From Bacteroidales bacterium (GTDB taxonomy: Bacteria; Bacteroidota; Bacteroidia; Bacteroidales; UBA932): a stretch of 64,000 bases of DNA. The stretch is taken from positions 1 to 64,000 of the forward strand of contig JAEFAI010000002.1 of NCBI GenBank assembly GCA_016291185.1, in the 5' to 3' direction. The notes beneath the pieces were generated by a model, which was given only the letters and a program-made list of their open reading frames with translations, did not search any database and was not told the DNA's origin. A program made the translations under genes and the position numbers. Below, in pieces: positions 56,143-64,000 of this stretch; positions within the stretch are counted from its first letter, which is position 1, and each line of letters starts with the position of its first letter.

Positions 56143-57279
56143 ATGAAAAAGTATTTGATCCCCATCCTCGCGGTGCTGTGCGCCTCTCTGAGCCTTTCGG
56201 CCCAGGAAGCGAATCGCGAGATCACCGCTCAGCTCGCCGAGTCTTATGCCGAGCTGCAGAGCACCTACACGCCGTCCTTCAAGGTGGACGGCACCAATGC
56301 CAAGGTCCGCAACGTCATCCTGCTCATCGGTGACGGCATGGGCCATGGCGCCGTCAACGCCGCCATGTACGCCAACGGCGGCGCCCTGACGATGACCAAC
56401 CTCCGCACCTTCGGCCTTGTGCGCACGCAGTCCGCCGACAACTTCACCACGGATTCCGCCGCTTCCGGCACCGCCTACGCCACGGGCCAGAAGACCAACA
56501 ACGGCTTCGTAGGCATGAACACCGAGCGCGAGCCCATTCCCAACATTCCGGAGATGCTGACCCCGCTGGGCTACGCCTGCGGCGTCCTCTCCACCGACAA
56601 TCTCAGCGGCGCCACGCCGGCGGTTTTCTTCGCCCACCAGGCCGCCCGCGGCGAGAAGGAGGCCATCTGGGCCGACCTGCCCGCCAGCGCGCTGAAATTC
56701 GCCTCCGCCGGCACGCAGTCCGCCTTCGAGAGCATGCCCCTGTCCACCCAGGACGCCATCAAGAAGACCTTCACCGTGGTCTATGACCCGAAGGATCCCG
56801 CCGTGGCCGGCTCCGAGCGCCTGCTCTATCTGCCCGAGAGCGTCCACCTCGACCGGGGCGACTACCTGCCCGCCACCACCGAGATGGCCATCAATTACCT
56901 CTCCCAGCGCGGCAAGAAAGGCTTTTTCCTGATGGTCGAGGGCGCCCGCATCGATAAGCACGAGCACAACAACGAGCTCTCCGAGACCCTCGCCGAGACG
57001 CTCGATTTCGACAAGGCCGTCGAGGCCGCCGTCCGCTTCGCGGAGAAGGACGGCCACACGCTGGTGATCATCAGCGCCGACCATGAGACCGGCGCCACCC
57101 TGCTCAACGGCGGCGACCCGGAGACGGGCTACGTGCGCGTCACCTTCACCTCCGGCAGCCACACCCCGATGATGGTGCCGCTCTTCGCCTACGGCCCGCA
57201 CTCCCGCGACTTCGGTTGCGTGCAGGAGAACAGCGACGTCGCCATCAAGATCCTCCAGCTCCTCGGAGCCAAGAAATAA
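56143..57279 (+). CDS. Alkaline phosphatase
   Basis: The 378-residue exported enzyme (signal peptide to about 20, LCASLSLSAQ) has the metal site LIGDGMG (about 61-67), the nucleophile Ser105 in TTDSAASGTAYATG, and metal ligands in EGARIDKHEHNN and ISADHETGATLL. It releases phosphate from monoesters. The ATG at 56143 is chosen over TTG 56137. It follows GH92 by 18 bases; perhaps mannan phosphates are a joint substrate, which is speculative. Confidence 0.92.
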   Translation: MKKYLIPILAVLCASLSLSAQEANREITAQLAESYAELQSTYTPSFKVDGTNAKVRNVILLIGDGMGHGAVNAAMYANGGALTMTNLRTFGLVRTQSADNFTTDSAASGTAYATGQKTNNGFVGMNTEREPIPNIPEMLTPLGYACGVLSTDNLSGATPAVFFAHQAARGEKEAIWADLPASALKFASAGTQSAFESMPLSTQDAIKKTFTVVYDPKDPAVAGSERLLYLPESVHLDRGDYLPATTEMAINYLSQRGKKGFFLMVEGARIDKHEHNNELSETLAETLDFDKAVEAAVRFAEKDGHTLVIISADHETGATLLNGGDPETGYVRVTFTSGSHTPMMVPLFAYGPHSRDFGCVQENSDVAIKILQLLGAKK

Positions 57280-57295
57280 TATACCTTAGACACAG

Positions 57296-57330
57296 AAAAA
57301 CCCGCGCAGACGCATCTGTGCGGGTTTTTT
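57296..57330. terminator. Bidirectional terminator between phosphatase and tRNA-Ser
   Basis: AAAAACCCGCGCAGA and TCTGTGCGGGTTTTT pair (one G-U) around CGCA, with T-runs for both strands. It ends at 57330, two bases from the tRNA-Ser 3' end. Confidence 0.9.
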
Positions 57331-57331
57331 G

Positions 57332-57418
57332 CGGAGAGGACGAGATTCGAACTCGTGATACGGTTACCCGTATGCAGGTTTAGCAAACCTGTGGATTCAG
57401 CCACTCTCCCACCTCTCC
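57332..57418 (-). tRNA. tRNA-Ser (anticodon GCU)
   Basis: The 87-nt tRNA has acceptor GGAGAGG/CCTCTCC, anticodon stem CAGGT/ACCTG around TTGCTAA, a long variable arm (TACGGGTAACCGTA) and T-arm CGAGTTCGAATCTCG. No CCA is encoded. Confidence 0.96.
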
Positions 57419-57464
57419 AATCTTCCCTGCGGTTTCCAAACTGGATCTCCGTGATTCGGGACGA

Positions 57465-57495
57465 CAAAGTTACAACAAATAATTAGTTTTCCAAC
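57465..57495 (-). promoter_or_regulatory. Promoter of tRNA-Ser
   Basis: GTTG, 19 bases and TAACTTTG (57472-57465) on the minus strand, one base off consensus at -33. Confidence 0.7.
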
Positions 57496-57516
57496 TATTA
57501 TTTTTCCGGATACGCG

Positions 57517-58161
57517 CTACTGCATGATGCTGCGCTCGGTGGCGTTCATATAGACGCGCGGAAGCGGGGCCGTGTTGAAGCTGGCCGAGTTGCCGCGGGA
57601 GAGGTCCATCTGGACCTCGCTCCAGGGGCGTGCGACCGTCTTGTACGTGCCCGTGGCGAAGTCGTATTCCGTCCGCACGGTCTGCGGGATCTTGTCCGGG
57701 GAGTAGGGATTCTCGTACGGCGCCCAGCCGGGCGTCTTGGCGAAGGCGAAGGGGTTGGAGGTGCTCATCATCGGGACCGTCCCTTCCGGAACGGCGAAAG
57801 GATTGGTCAGGAGTAGCCGCGCGATCGCGAACGCCCACATCGCCCCGCGCGAGTAGTGCGGCGCCCGGTACAGATCCAGGTTCAGGCCCATGGTGTGCAG
57901 GACATTGGCGCTCGTGGCCGCGTTGATGCGCGCTGCACGCTCTTCCCGGCTCTCGAAACCGATGGGCGCGAGCACGCCCTGCATCCGGATCCGGGAGTAG
58001 ATGGAGTAGCCCATCAGCGGGGAGAAGTCTGGCTTCTGCCGGAGCGAATCGGCCTTCACAGCCGGGCCGTCGATCGGGGTCGCGGGATAGTCCTGCGCCC
58101 GCAGGGAGAGCACCCCGGCGGCGAGCAACAGAAGGGAAAGGAGTAGGATCGGTCTCAGCAT
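57517..58161 (-). CDS. Exported hypothetical protein
   Basis: The 214-residue protein has a signal peptide (LLLLSLLLLAAGVLSLRAQ, starting at Met 58161). The mature part contains MGYSIYSRIRMQGVL, AMWAFAIARLLL and NPFAFAKTPGWAPYENPYSP. The family is not recognised; the style fits exported Bacteroidales proteins of unknown function. The longer upstream frame is Arg-rich and rejected. The 233 bases before the next gene hold no other recognised feature. Confidence 0.6.
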   Translation of the reverse strand: MLRPILLLSLLLLAAGVLSLRAQDYPATPIDGPAVKADSLRQKPDFSPLMGYSIYSRIRMQGVLAPIGFESREERAARINAATSANVLHTMGLNLDLYRAPHYSRGAMWAFAIARLLLTNPFAVPEGTVPMMSTSNPFAFAKTPGWAPYENPYSPDKIPQTVRTEYDFATGTYKTVARPWSEVQMDLSRGNSASFNTAPLPRVYMNATERSIMQ

Positions 58162-58394
58162 ACGCCGGGCCGTAAAATCAAAGATTATACCACGGCGTTT
58201 TCCACCGGCCGGTTCCGGTGCGGATGCAGGGCCGAGATAAGGAAAACCACGCACGAAGCGGCGAGCAGCAGCTACAGCGCGGCCAGGCCGCAGAAATATG
58301 TCGCGCTCTGAACGGAAATGGTACAAATGTTTGGAGAAGATTTATTATATTCGGCGTCTAATTAATAACACACTTAGTAGTGTATTACTATTTT

Positions 58395-58514
58395 ATGGAA
58401 CTTTCTACCATCAAGCAAGCCTACGAGGCACCGACCGTCGAGGTCGTCGAAATCAAGCCGGAGGGCTACATCCTCCAGTCGAGCAAACCGGATTACGATC
58501 CCATTCCCTGGTAA
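58395..58514 (+). CDS. Small EIKPEG-family peptide, 39 residues
   Basis: The ORF encodes MELSTIKQAYEAPTVEVVEI, then KPEGYILQSSKPDYDPIPW. It shares Y-x-A/S-P-T-x-E-V-x-E-I-K-P-E-G and SS-x-P-D with the peptide at 16319. It lies 19 bases before the lipoprotein at 58534 with no terminator between, so they are probably co-transcribed. The function is unknown; no signal peptide is visible. Confidence 0.68.
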   Translation: MELSTIKQAYEAPTVEVVEIKPEGYILQSSKPDYDPIPW

Positions 58515-58533
58515 CCCCAAAAATGCAAGTATC

Positions 58534-60915
58534 ATGAAAAAGACGCTTACCCTTCTCGCCATCCTTGCACTGGGCCTTACCGCGTGCAACAAAGTCGAAC
58601 TCCAGAACAGCTCGGAGATAATCCCCGAAATCCCCGCCGAGGCGCCGGTCTGCTATTTCAACCTGCCGGCATCCTTCGTCAGAGATGCCGCCACTAAGGC
58701 CGTGACCATTGGCGAAGACACGGCCACCTCTCTGTTCGAAGCCAGCGACTCCGTCTATGTCTTCATTGAAGGCAGGGGGAGCAATATCGGAAAAATCGCG
58801 TGCGCTTATGATCTCACTCTCGACAAGATCGCTCCCCTGAATATTCGCAACATCAACGGCGCAACTTGCGACCTCGTCGGCAAGTTAACGTTCTATGCCG
58901 GGGAGTATGCAAGAACGGCCTATACGCCTGCGGTGGGCGATGTCGTGCATTTGTATTACAATATGCGGTTCACGCATTTCCCGTTTTCCGGTTATTATGA
59001 TTATAGCCTTACGCATTTTAGCTATGGCAATCAGAGCGGAAACAAGGATGGGTACTACGACCCCGGCTATGGCTTCGGATACCCCGAGCTTTGGTATTGG
59101 GGTGCCAATCATTATGACCTCGCATTGGCACAGATGGAAATCACGGACGTTGCCGGCAACACAACCGATGGTTTCACGCTGACCCTGGGCAAGGTGGACG
59201 ACCCGACGAATCCCAAGGCCAGCTTCCAGAACATGCAGTCCATGTTCCGTCAGCGGCTCACATTTACGGATCAGCTCGGAAATCCCACCACGCCCTGGAT
59301 CACGAGGTATCGGATCAGTTCGGCATCAGACAAGACTGTACTTTCCTATCGTCCCTACTCCACTGCCAAATACGCGTATGGGGCCATCGAGATGGAAGAC
59401 CCCGTCATCAGCGGAGATGAAGGCATCCACTTTGCCTTGATGTTCAACGACGAGAACAAGAATGATGCGCTTATCCAGACGGCCTATGATAACGCCCATA
59501 ATGCCTATGTCGCCACCAAAACAGCGCCCGCCGGAGGATTCCTGAACGGGAAGTATTATCATGGCAACGCCACGCTGGCCTGGCATCACAGCACCCTGCC
59601 CTCCGTGACCGGCAACAATGCTCCGTACACGACGTACGCACCTGATGGATCCGGCAAATACGAAATTGACGACAATCCCGGTGATATTACCGTCAGCGGC
59701 TATAGCGAAGAGGACAATTGGATAGCCCTTTGTCAGGACACGAATGTTACCCTGGATAACATCACGGCCAGTTTCTATACCCGAGACGCTTTTATATACG
59801 GCTTTTCAATTTCTGGCTCCACCAACTTGAATTTAATCCTCTCGGGCACGAACAGTATCGACAGCCACAGCATGTATCTGGGTATTAATTGCCTCAGTGA
59901 TGTATTATTGAGTTGCGCGGGGGCCTCGGCTACGCTTACTCTTCGCTGTGGCGATGAACGTTATTGCGGAATTCAAGCCCACAACTATGATGATACGAAT
60001 AGCACCGACCCCTATTATAACTATTACAACGACACCTCGGAAAGGGATGTAAGCTCACTGCTGGCCGCTCCCGGCTTCACCGTTACCCGCAGCGCCCGCG
60101 TTGACGGGCCCGATCTCGATCTCGATGGTTATCCAGACTACTACACCTGGACCTACACCGTGGAGGACCACAGGGTACATCTGAACAGCCTGACCAGCAG
60201 TTACACGGCGCAGGACGGGGATGTCCTGACCGGAGAACTGCCCGGCAATCTCGAGTTGAATATCGCTAACGGCGCCACCGTGACGCTGGCGGGCATGACG
60301 CACCACGCGGGAAAATACCTCGACGGCATCATGTGCAAGGGTTCGGCGAATATCATCCTGGCCGCGGGGACGACAAATGACCTGACACGTGGCGATCAGG
60401 ATTCCTACTCTGGCATCGTCGTGGATTACCTGGGCGCAGCGACACTCACCATCAGCGGCACAGGCATGCTCCTAGCCTCAGGCGGCGGACAGGGTCCCGG
60501 CATCGGGGGTATTCTCTCTTCTCACGACATCGTCATCAATGGCGGCAATATCACCGCCACGGGCGACAGCAACGCTCCGGGCATCGGCTCATGCTATGGC
60601 GGCGGAACAGTCGGAAATATAACCATTAACGGCGGAACCGTCACCGCCATAGGCGGCAGTAATGCCGTCGGCATCGGTGCAGCTGCTGGTGGTGGCACTT
60701 GCGCGGGCGTTACCATCGGCAGTGATATTACCAGCGTCAGTATCCAGAGAGGCTCTGGTTCGGCCGAGTTTTTTTCCGCCGTGTCCCATTCCGTGACCAT
60801 CGACGGCAAGAGCTCGTTCTCAGTCACGACATCGACCACGCAGTTTCCGAAACTCAATTGTGTGCTGAGCACCACCAGTAGCACGGACGATACCTGGACG
60901 CTGACGCACAAGTAG
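58534..60915 (+). CDS. Fimbrillin-like surface lipoprotein with glycine-rich repeats
   Basis: The 793-residue protein has a lipoprotein signal (LAILALGLTACNKVE, Cys at about 18). The N-terminal part resembles fimbrillin-type proteins of Bacteroidetes (CYFNLPASFVRDAATKAVTI). The C-terminal third has beta-helix-like repeats: INGGNITATGDSNAPGIG, then INGGTVTAIGGSNAVGIG. It is probably surface-exposed, possibly an adhesin. It follows the small peptide gene in the same transcript. Confidence 0.7.
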   Translation: MKKTLTLLAILALGLTACNKVELQNSSEIIPEIPAEAPVCYFNLPASFVRDAATKAVTIGEDTATSLFEASDSVYVFIEGRGSNIGKIACAYDLTLDKIAPLNIRNINGATCDLVGKLTFYAGEYARTAYTPAVGDVVHLYYNMRFTHFPFSGYYDYSLTHFSYGNQSGNKDGYYDPGYGFGYPELWYWGANHYDLALAQMEITDVAGNTTDGFTLTLGKVDDPTNPKASFQNMQSMFRQRLTFTDQLGNPTTPWITRYRISSASDKTVLSYRPYSTAKYAYGAIEMEDPVISGDEGIHFALMFNDENKNDALIQTAYDNAHNAYVATKTAPAGGFLNGKYYHGNATLAWHHSTLPSVTGNNAPYTTYAPDGSGKYEIDDNPGDITVSGYSEEDNWIALCQDTNVTLDNITASFYTRDAFIYGFSISGSTNLNLILSGTNSIDSHSMYLGINCLSDVLLSCAGASATLTLRCGDERYCGIQAHNYDDTNSTDPYYNYYNDTSERDVSSLLAAPGFTVTRSARVDGPDLDLDGYPDYYTWTYTVEDHRVHLNSLTSSYTAQDGDVLTGELPGNLELNIANGATVTLAGMTHHAGKYLDGIMCKGSANIILAAGTTNDLTRGDQDSYSGIVVDYLGAATLTISGTGMLLASGGGQGPGIGGILSSHDIVINGGNITATGDSNAPGIGSCYGGGTVGNITINGGTVTAIGGSNAVGIGAAAGGGTCAGVTIGSDITSVSIQRGSGSAEFFSAVSHSVTIDGKSSFSVTTSTTQFPKLNCVLSTTSSTDDTWTLTHK

Positions 60916-60920
60916 AAGAA

Positions 60921-60973
60921 CGTCATTCGCCGGCTCCGCCTTTTCGTCATTCGCCGGCTCCGACCGGCGAATC
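60921..60973. repeat. Half and full REP-like palindromes
   Basis: A half copy (60921-60938) and a full inverted copy (60944-60973), both CGCCGG subtype. They fill the gap between the lipoprotein gene and the M3 promoter. Confidence 0.85.
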
Positions 60974-60995
60974 TCGTTTTTTGGCGGGAAAATGG

Positions 60996-61003
60996 TATCT
61001 TTG
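60996..61003 (+). promoter_or_regulatory. -7 box of the M3 peptidase gene
   Basis: TATCTTTG ends 4 bases before the ATG (61008), so the message would be leaderless or nearly so. The -33 position (60973-60976) has CTCG at the edge of the REP element instead of TTTG. Confidence 0.6.
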
Positions 61004-61007
61004 CAGT

Positions 61008-63101
61008 ATGGAAAATCCATTGCTGCAGCCATCCGCCCTGCCATTCGGCGCACCGCGCTTCGACCTGATCCGGCCGGAGCACTGGAAACCCGCCTTCGAG
61101 GCGGCTATCGCCGCGGGTAAGGCCGAGGTGGACGCCATCGCCGCGAACCCCGCGCCGGCGACCTTCGCCAACACGGTCGAGGCGCTCGAGTTTGCCGGCG
61201 CCGCGCTGGACCGCGTGAGCGGACTCTTTTTCAACCTGCTTGAAGCCGAGAGCGACGATGCGATGCAGCAAATCGCGGAGGAAATCTCCCCGCTGCTGAC
61301 CGAATACGACCTCTATATTTCCCTCAACGAGGCGCTTTTCGCGCGTATCCACGCCGTCTATGAGCAGCGGGAGACGCTCGAACTCGCCCCCGACCAGCGT
61401 AAGTTGCTGGAGGAGAGCTATAAAGACTTCGCGCGCAGCGGCGCCCTCCTCGGCCCGGCGGACAAAAAGACCTACGCCGCCCTGGAGGAGGAGCTGGACC
61501 TGCTCCAGCTCAAATACGGCAAGAACGTGCTCGACGCCACCAACGTCTTCAGCCTGGAGATCACCGACGAGGCGGAGCTGGAGGGCCTGCCGCAGTATGT
61601 CCGCGACGCGGCGGCGCAGGCCGCTCGCGAGAAGGGCCTGAGCGGCTGGCGTTTCGACCTTTCGCATCCCAGCTATGTTCCCTTTCTGCAGTTCAGTGCC
61701 CGTGCCGAGTTGCGGGAGAAAATGTGGCGTGCCTTCAATGCCCGGGCCCTCGGCGGCCCGCACGACAATAGCGAGAACTGTCTGAAAATTACCGACCTGC
61801 GGCGCCGGATCGCGCAGCTGCTCGGCTACGCCGATTGGGCGGCCTATGAGCTCGAAGAGCGCATGGCCAAGAACATGGGTGCCGTGCGCAAGCTGCTGGA
61901 CGAGCTGATGGCGCCGTCCCTGCCCGCCGCCCGGCGGGAGGTGGCGGAGCTGCTCGCCTGGGCGCGGGAGCACGGCTACGCGCAGGAGCAGATGCTCCCC
62001 TGGGACTTCCCGTACTGGTCCGAGCGCTACCGCGCCGAACACTACGCCCTGAGCGATGAGCAGCTCAAACCCTACTTCCGCCTCGAGGACTGCATTGCGG
62101 CCGTGTTCGGCCTTGCCACGCGCTTGTACGGCGTGCAGTTTGTCGAGCGGACGGACCTGCCGGTTTACCACCCGGACGTGCGCGTCTATGACGTGCAGGA
62201 CGCGGATGGACGGCACCTGGCGCTCTTCTACGCGGACTTCTTCCCCCGTCCGGGGAAGCGCAGCGGCGCGTGGATGACCAATTTCCGCGAGCTCGCGGTC
62301 CGAGGCGGCGTCGAAGAGCGGCCGCTGGTGAGCATTGTGACCAATTTCACGAAGCCCACCGCCGACGCGCCTTCGCTGCTCACGCACGACGAGCTGACGA
62401 CGCTCCTGCACGAATTCGGGCATGCCCTGCACGGGATGCTCGCCGAGGGGCGTTACCCTTCGCTGACGGGCACCAATGTGGCGCGCGACTTTGTGGAGCT
62501 GCCTTCGCAGCTGATGGAGAACTGGGGCTTCGAGCCGGCATGGCTGCACACCTTCGCGCAGCACTGGCAGACGGGCGAACCCATCCCCGACGCACTCGTG
62601 GAGCGGCTCGTTGCCGCCCGGAACTACCATGCGGCCTACTTCCAGGTGCGCCAGCTGCGCTTCGGCCTGCTGGACCTCGCGTGGCACGCGGGGGTTCGCC
62701 GATCGGAGCCGGCGAATGACGGTACAATTGCCGACTCCGACCATTCGTCATTCGCCGGCTCCGATCGGCGAACCTCCGTCCTGGACGTTGAATCCCAGGC
62801 CCTGGCGGACTGCGCCGTCCTGCCGGACATCCCCGGCAGCTGCATCTCGACGTCCTTCCACCACATCTTCGACGGCGGCTACTCCGCCGGCTACTACTCC
62901 TACAAGTGGGCGGAGGTACTCGAGGCGGACGCCTTCTCGCTCTTCCGCGAGCGGGGCATCTTTGACCGCGCGACGGCCGCCTCCTTCCGGGAGAACATCC
63001 TCTCGAAGGGCGGCAGCGAGGACGAAGCCCTGCTGTACCGCCGCTTCCGCGGGCACGAGCCCGACCCGCAGGCATTACTCAAGAAACTGGAAATCATATA
63101 G
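61008..63101 (+). CDS. dcp: M3 family oligopeptidase (Dcp type) with in-frame REPIN
   Basis: The 697-residue cytoplasmic metallopeptidase has the zinc motif HEFGHALHG (468-476) and conserved PSLTGTNVARDFVELPSQL, MENWGFEP and FDGGYSAGYYSYKWAEVL. Members are oligopeptidase A or dipeptidyl carboxypeptidase. Between LLDLAWHAG and LDVESQAL, about 28 residues (562-589) come from two inverted REP palindromes; other members have a short loop there. The start at 61008 is chosen because the promoter lies just before. The symbol is tentative (prlC is the alternative). Confidence 0.88.
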   Translation: MENPLLQPSALPFGAPRFDLIRPEHWKPAFEAAIAAGKAEVDAIAANPAPATFANTVEALEFAGAALDRVSGLFFNLLEAESDDAMQQIAEEISPLLTEYDLYISLNEALFARIHAVYEQRETLELAPDQRKLLEESYKDFARSGALLGPADKKTYAALEEELDLLQLKYGKNVLDATNVFSLEITDEAELEGLPQYVRDAAAQAAREKGLSGWRFDLSHPSYVPFLQFSARAELREKMWRAFNARALGGPHDNSENCLKITDLRRRIAQLLGYADWAAYELEERMAKNMGAVRKLLDELMAPSLPAARREVAELLAWAREHGYAQEQMLPWDFPYWSERYRAEHYALSDEQLKPYFRLEDCIAAVFGLATRLYGVQFVERTDLPVYHPDVRVYDVQDADGRHLALFYADFFPRPGKRSGAWMTNFRELAVRGGVEERPLVSIVTNFTKPTADAPSLLTHDELTTLLHEFGHALHGMLAEGRYPSLTGTNVARDFVELPSQLMENWGFEPAWLHTFAQHWQTGEPIPDALVERLVAARNYHAAYFQVRQLRFGLLDLAWHAGVRRSEPANDGTIADSDHSSFAGSDRRTSVLDVESQALADCAVLPDIPGSCISTSFHHIFDGGYSAGYYSYKWAEVLEADAFSLFRERGIFDRATAASFRENILSKGGSEDEALLYRRFRGHEPDPQALLKKLEII
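62693..62774. repeat. REPIN-like inverted REP pair inside the M3 gene
   Basis: The first copy (62694-62722) is GTTCGCCGATCGG with GCCGGCGAATGACGG; the second (62745-62774) is its inverse with the same base changes (GATCGG, GGCGAAC), so the two arms co-vary. They are read as VRRSEPANDG and SSFAGSDRRTS. Confidence 0.92.
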
Positions 63102-63106
63102 ATATC

Positions 63107-64000
63107 ATGAAACCGATCATCAACCATTTCACCGACAACGACCTCTACACCTTCACCTGCCAGTACTACATTCTGAAGACCTACCCGCGGGCGGAAGTCG
63201 AGTACACCTTCTACGACCGCAACCACCAGGTCTATCCCCAGGGTTTCGACAAGCTGCTCCGCGAGCAGATCGACCACCTGGCCGAGGTCGTCATCACCGA
63301 CGAGGAGATCGAGTTCATGAAGACCCGCTGCGTCTTCCTGCCGCTGTGGTACTTCACCTTCCTGCGCGGCTTCCGCTTCCGCCCCGGCGAAGTGACCATC
63401 CAGCAGGATGCGGAAGGCCACCTGGAGATCAACGTCTGCGGCAAATGGTTCTCCACCATCATGTGGGAGATGCCCATCCTGTCCTGCATCAGCGAGTTGA
63501 TGCACGGCCTGCGCGGCGACTTCGAGCGCTACGATGCCGTGAAGGAAGAAGCGAAAGCGCGCGCGAAGACCGAGCGCATCTTCGGCAGCGGCCTCGTACT
63601 CGGCGACATGGGCACCCGCCGCCGCTTCAGCTTCGACCACCACGACATGGTGGTGCGCGTGATGAAGGAAGTGGCGGACTCGCGCAATGACTGGCCGGGC
63701 AAGTTCACCGGCACGTCGAACGTCTGGCTGGCGATGAAATACGATTGCGTGCCGCTGGGCACGATGTCCCACCAGCTCATCTCCTTCGAGGAGAACGTGA
63801 GCGGCGTGTTTGAGTGCAACTTCAACGTGATGAAGAAGTTCAGCGACGTCTATGACGGCGACAACGGCATCTACCTCTACGACTGCTTCGGCGACGAGGT
63901 CTTCTTCTCCAACCTCTCCAAGCGCATGGCCATGATGTACAAGGGCCTGCGTGTGGACAGCGGCGACGAGTTCGAGCAGACGGAGAAAATCATCTCCAAG
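63107..64000 (+). CDS. pncB: Nicotinate phosphoribosyltransferase, N-terminal part
   Basis: The first 298 residues are present; the gene runs off the right edge. MKPIINHFTDNDLYTFTCQY is the typical N-terminus, and RRRFSFDHHDMVVRV, TGTSNVWLAMKY and GTMSHQ (with the phosphorylated-His region) are conserved. The enzyme makes nicotinate mononucleotide for NAD salvage. It lies 5 bases after the M3 gene and is probably co-transcribed. Confidence 0.93.
   Translation, partial: MKPIINHFTDNDLYTFTCQYYILKTYPRAEVEYTFYDRNHQVYPQGFDKLLREQIDHLAEVVITDEEIEFMKTRCVFLPLWYFTFLRGFRFRPGEVTIQQDAEGHLEINVCGKWFSTIMWEMPILSCISELMHGLRGDFERYDAVKEEAKARAKTERIFGSGLVLGDMGTRRRFSFDHHDMVVRVMKEVADSRNDWPGKFTGTSNVWLAMKYDCVPLGTMSHQLISFEENVSGVFECNFNVMKKFSDVYDGDNGIYLYDCFGDEVFFSNLSKRMAMMYKGLRVDSGDEFEQTEKIISK

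Overview
The window looks like a chromosomal segment of a high-GC member of the Bacteroidales, probably an uncultured gut or rumen lineage. The evidence is a SusC/SusD pair with a propeller/AraC regulator, the trpBEGDCFA gene order, tryptophanase, and many promoters of the Bacteroidetes type (TTTG, 19 bases, TAnnTTTG). The lineage is inferred; no search was run. Most of the window is GC-rich, except an AT-rich island at about 45.3-48.9 kb.

Layout. 0-8.9 kb (minus strand) is the ribosomal region: rpsL-rpsG-fusA-rpsJ, a CAU-anticodon tRNA, then a tightly overlapping cdaA-mutS2-yraN-manC block, then the 5' end of rplC with its own promoter. The usual rpsJ-rplC junction is therefore split by about 5.3 kb. 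9-15.5 kb holds an OmpA/TPR lipoprotein, a divergent operon of a sigma-54 activator, lptE, an unknown gene and secG, and a convergent clpB that lacks the N-terminal domain. 15.6-16.6 kb is a gene-poor stretch with tRNA-Gly, partial copies of that tRNA, repeats and a 37-residue peptide gene. 16.6-28.6 kb is a small glycan-utilisation locus (GH43, SusD, SusC, divergent membrane AraC regulator, a plug-only TonB-receptor relative) and an S9 peptidase. 28.6-40.5 kb has a DUF554 membrane protein, tryptophanase, another S9 peptidase, and the trp operon headed by an attenuator whose 19-residue leader peptide has three consecutive Trp codons. 40.5-45.2 kb carries citrate synthase, aconitase and a short-chain dehydrogenase. 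45.3-48.9 kb is the AT-rich island of unknown genes with a paralogous pair, one member frameshifted. 49-51.7 kb has queF with its precursor transporter and pheS. 51.8-57.3 kb has a C69 dipeptidase, a GH92 mannosidase and an alkaline phosphatase. 57.3-64 kb has tRNA-Ser, an unknown exported protein, a second small peptide gene paired with a surface lipoprotein, an M3 oligopeptidase and the start of nicotinate phosphoribosyltransferase.

The most striking feature is a dispersed family of short palindromes (REP/REPIN-like, about 26-30 bp, ending ATGACG or ATGACT). About twenty full or partial copies lie between genes, next to promoters, and in frame inside three protein genes: trpC, the M3 peptidase and the GH92 mannosidase. 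In trpC and the M3 gene the insert is an inverted pair, and the same peptide words (IRRSEPAND or VRRSEPAND, and SSFAG or SSFAD) appear in the proteins. No transposase that could move them is in the window. Other notable items are the 33-bp hairpin whose one arm is the 3' end of a tRNA gene, the tRNA-Gly 3'-end duplication, the two related EIKPEG peptides, and predicted near-leaderless transcripts.
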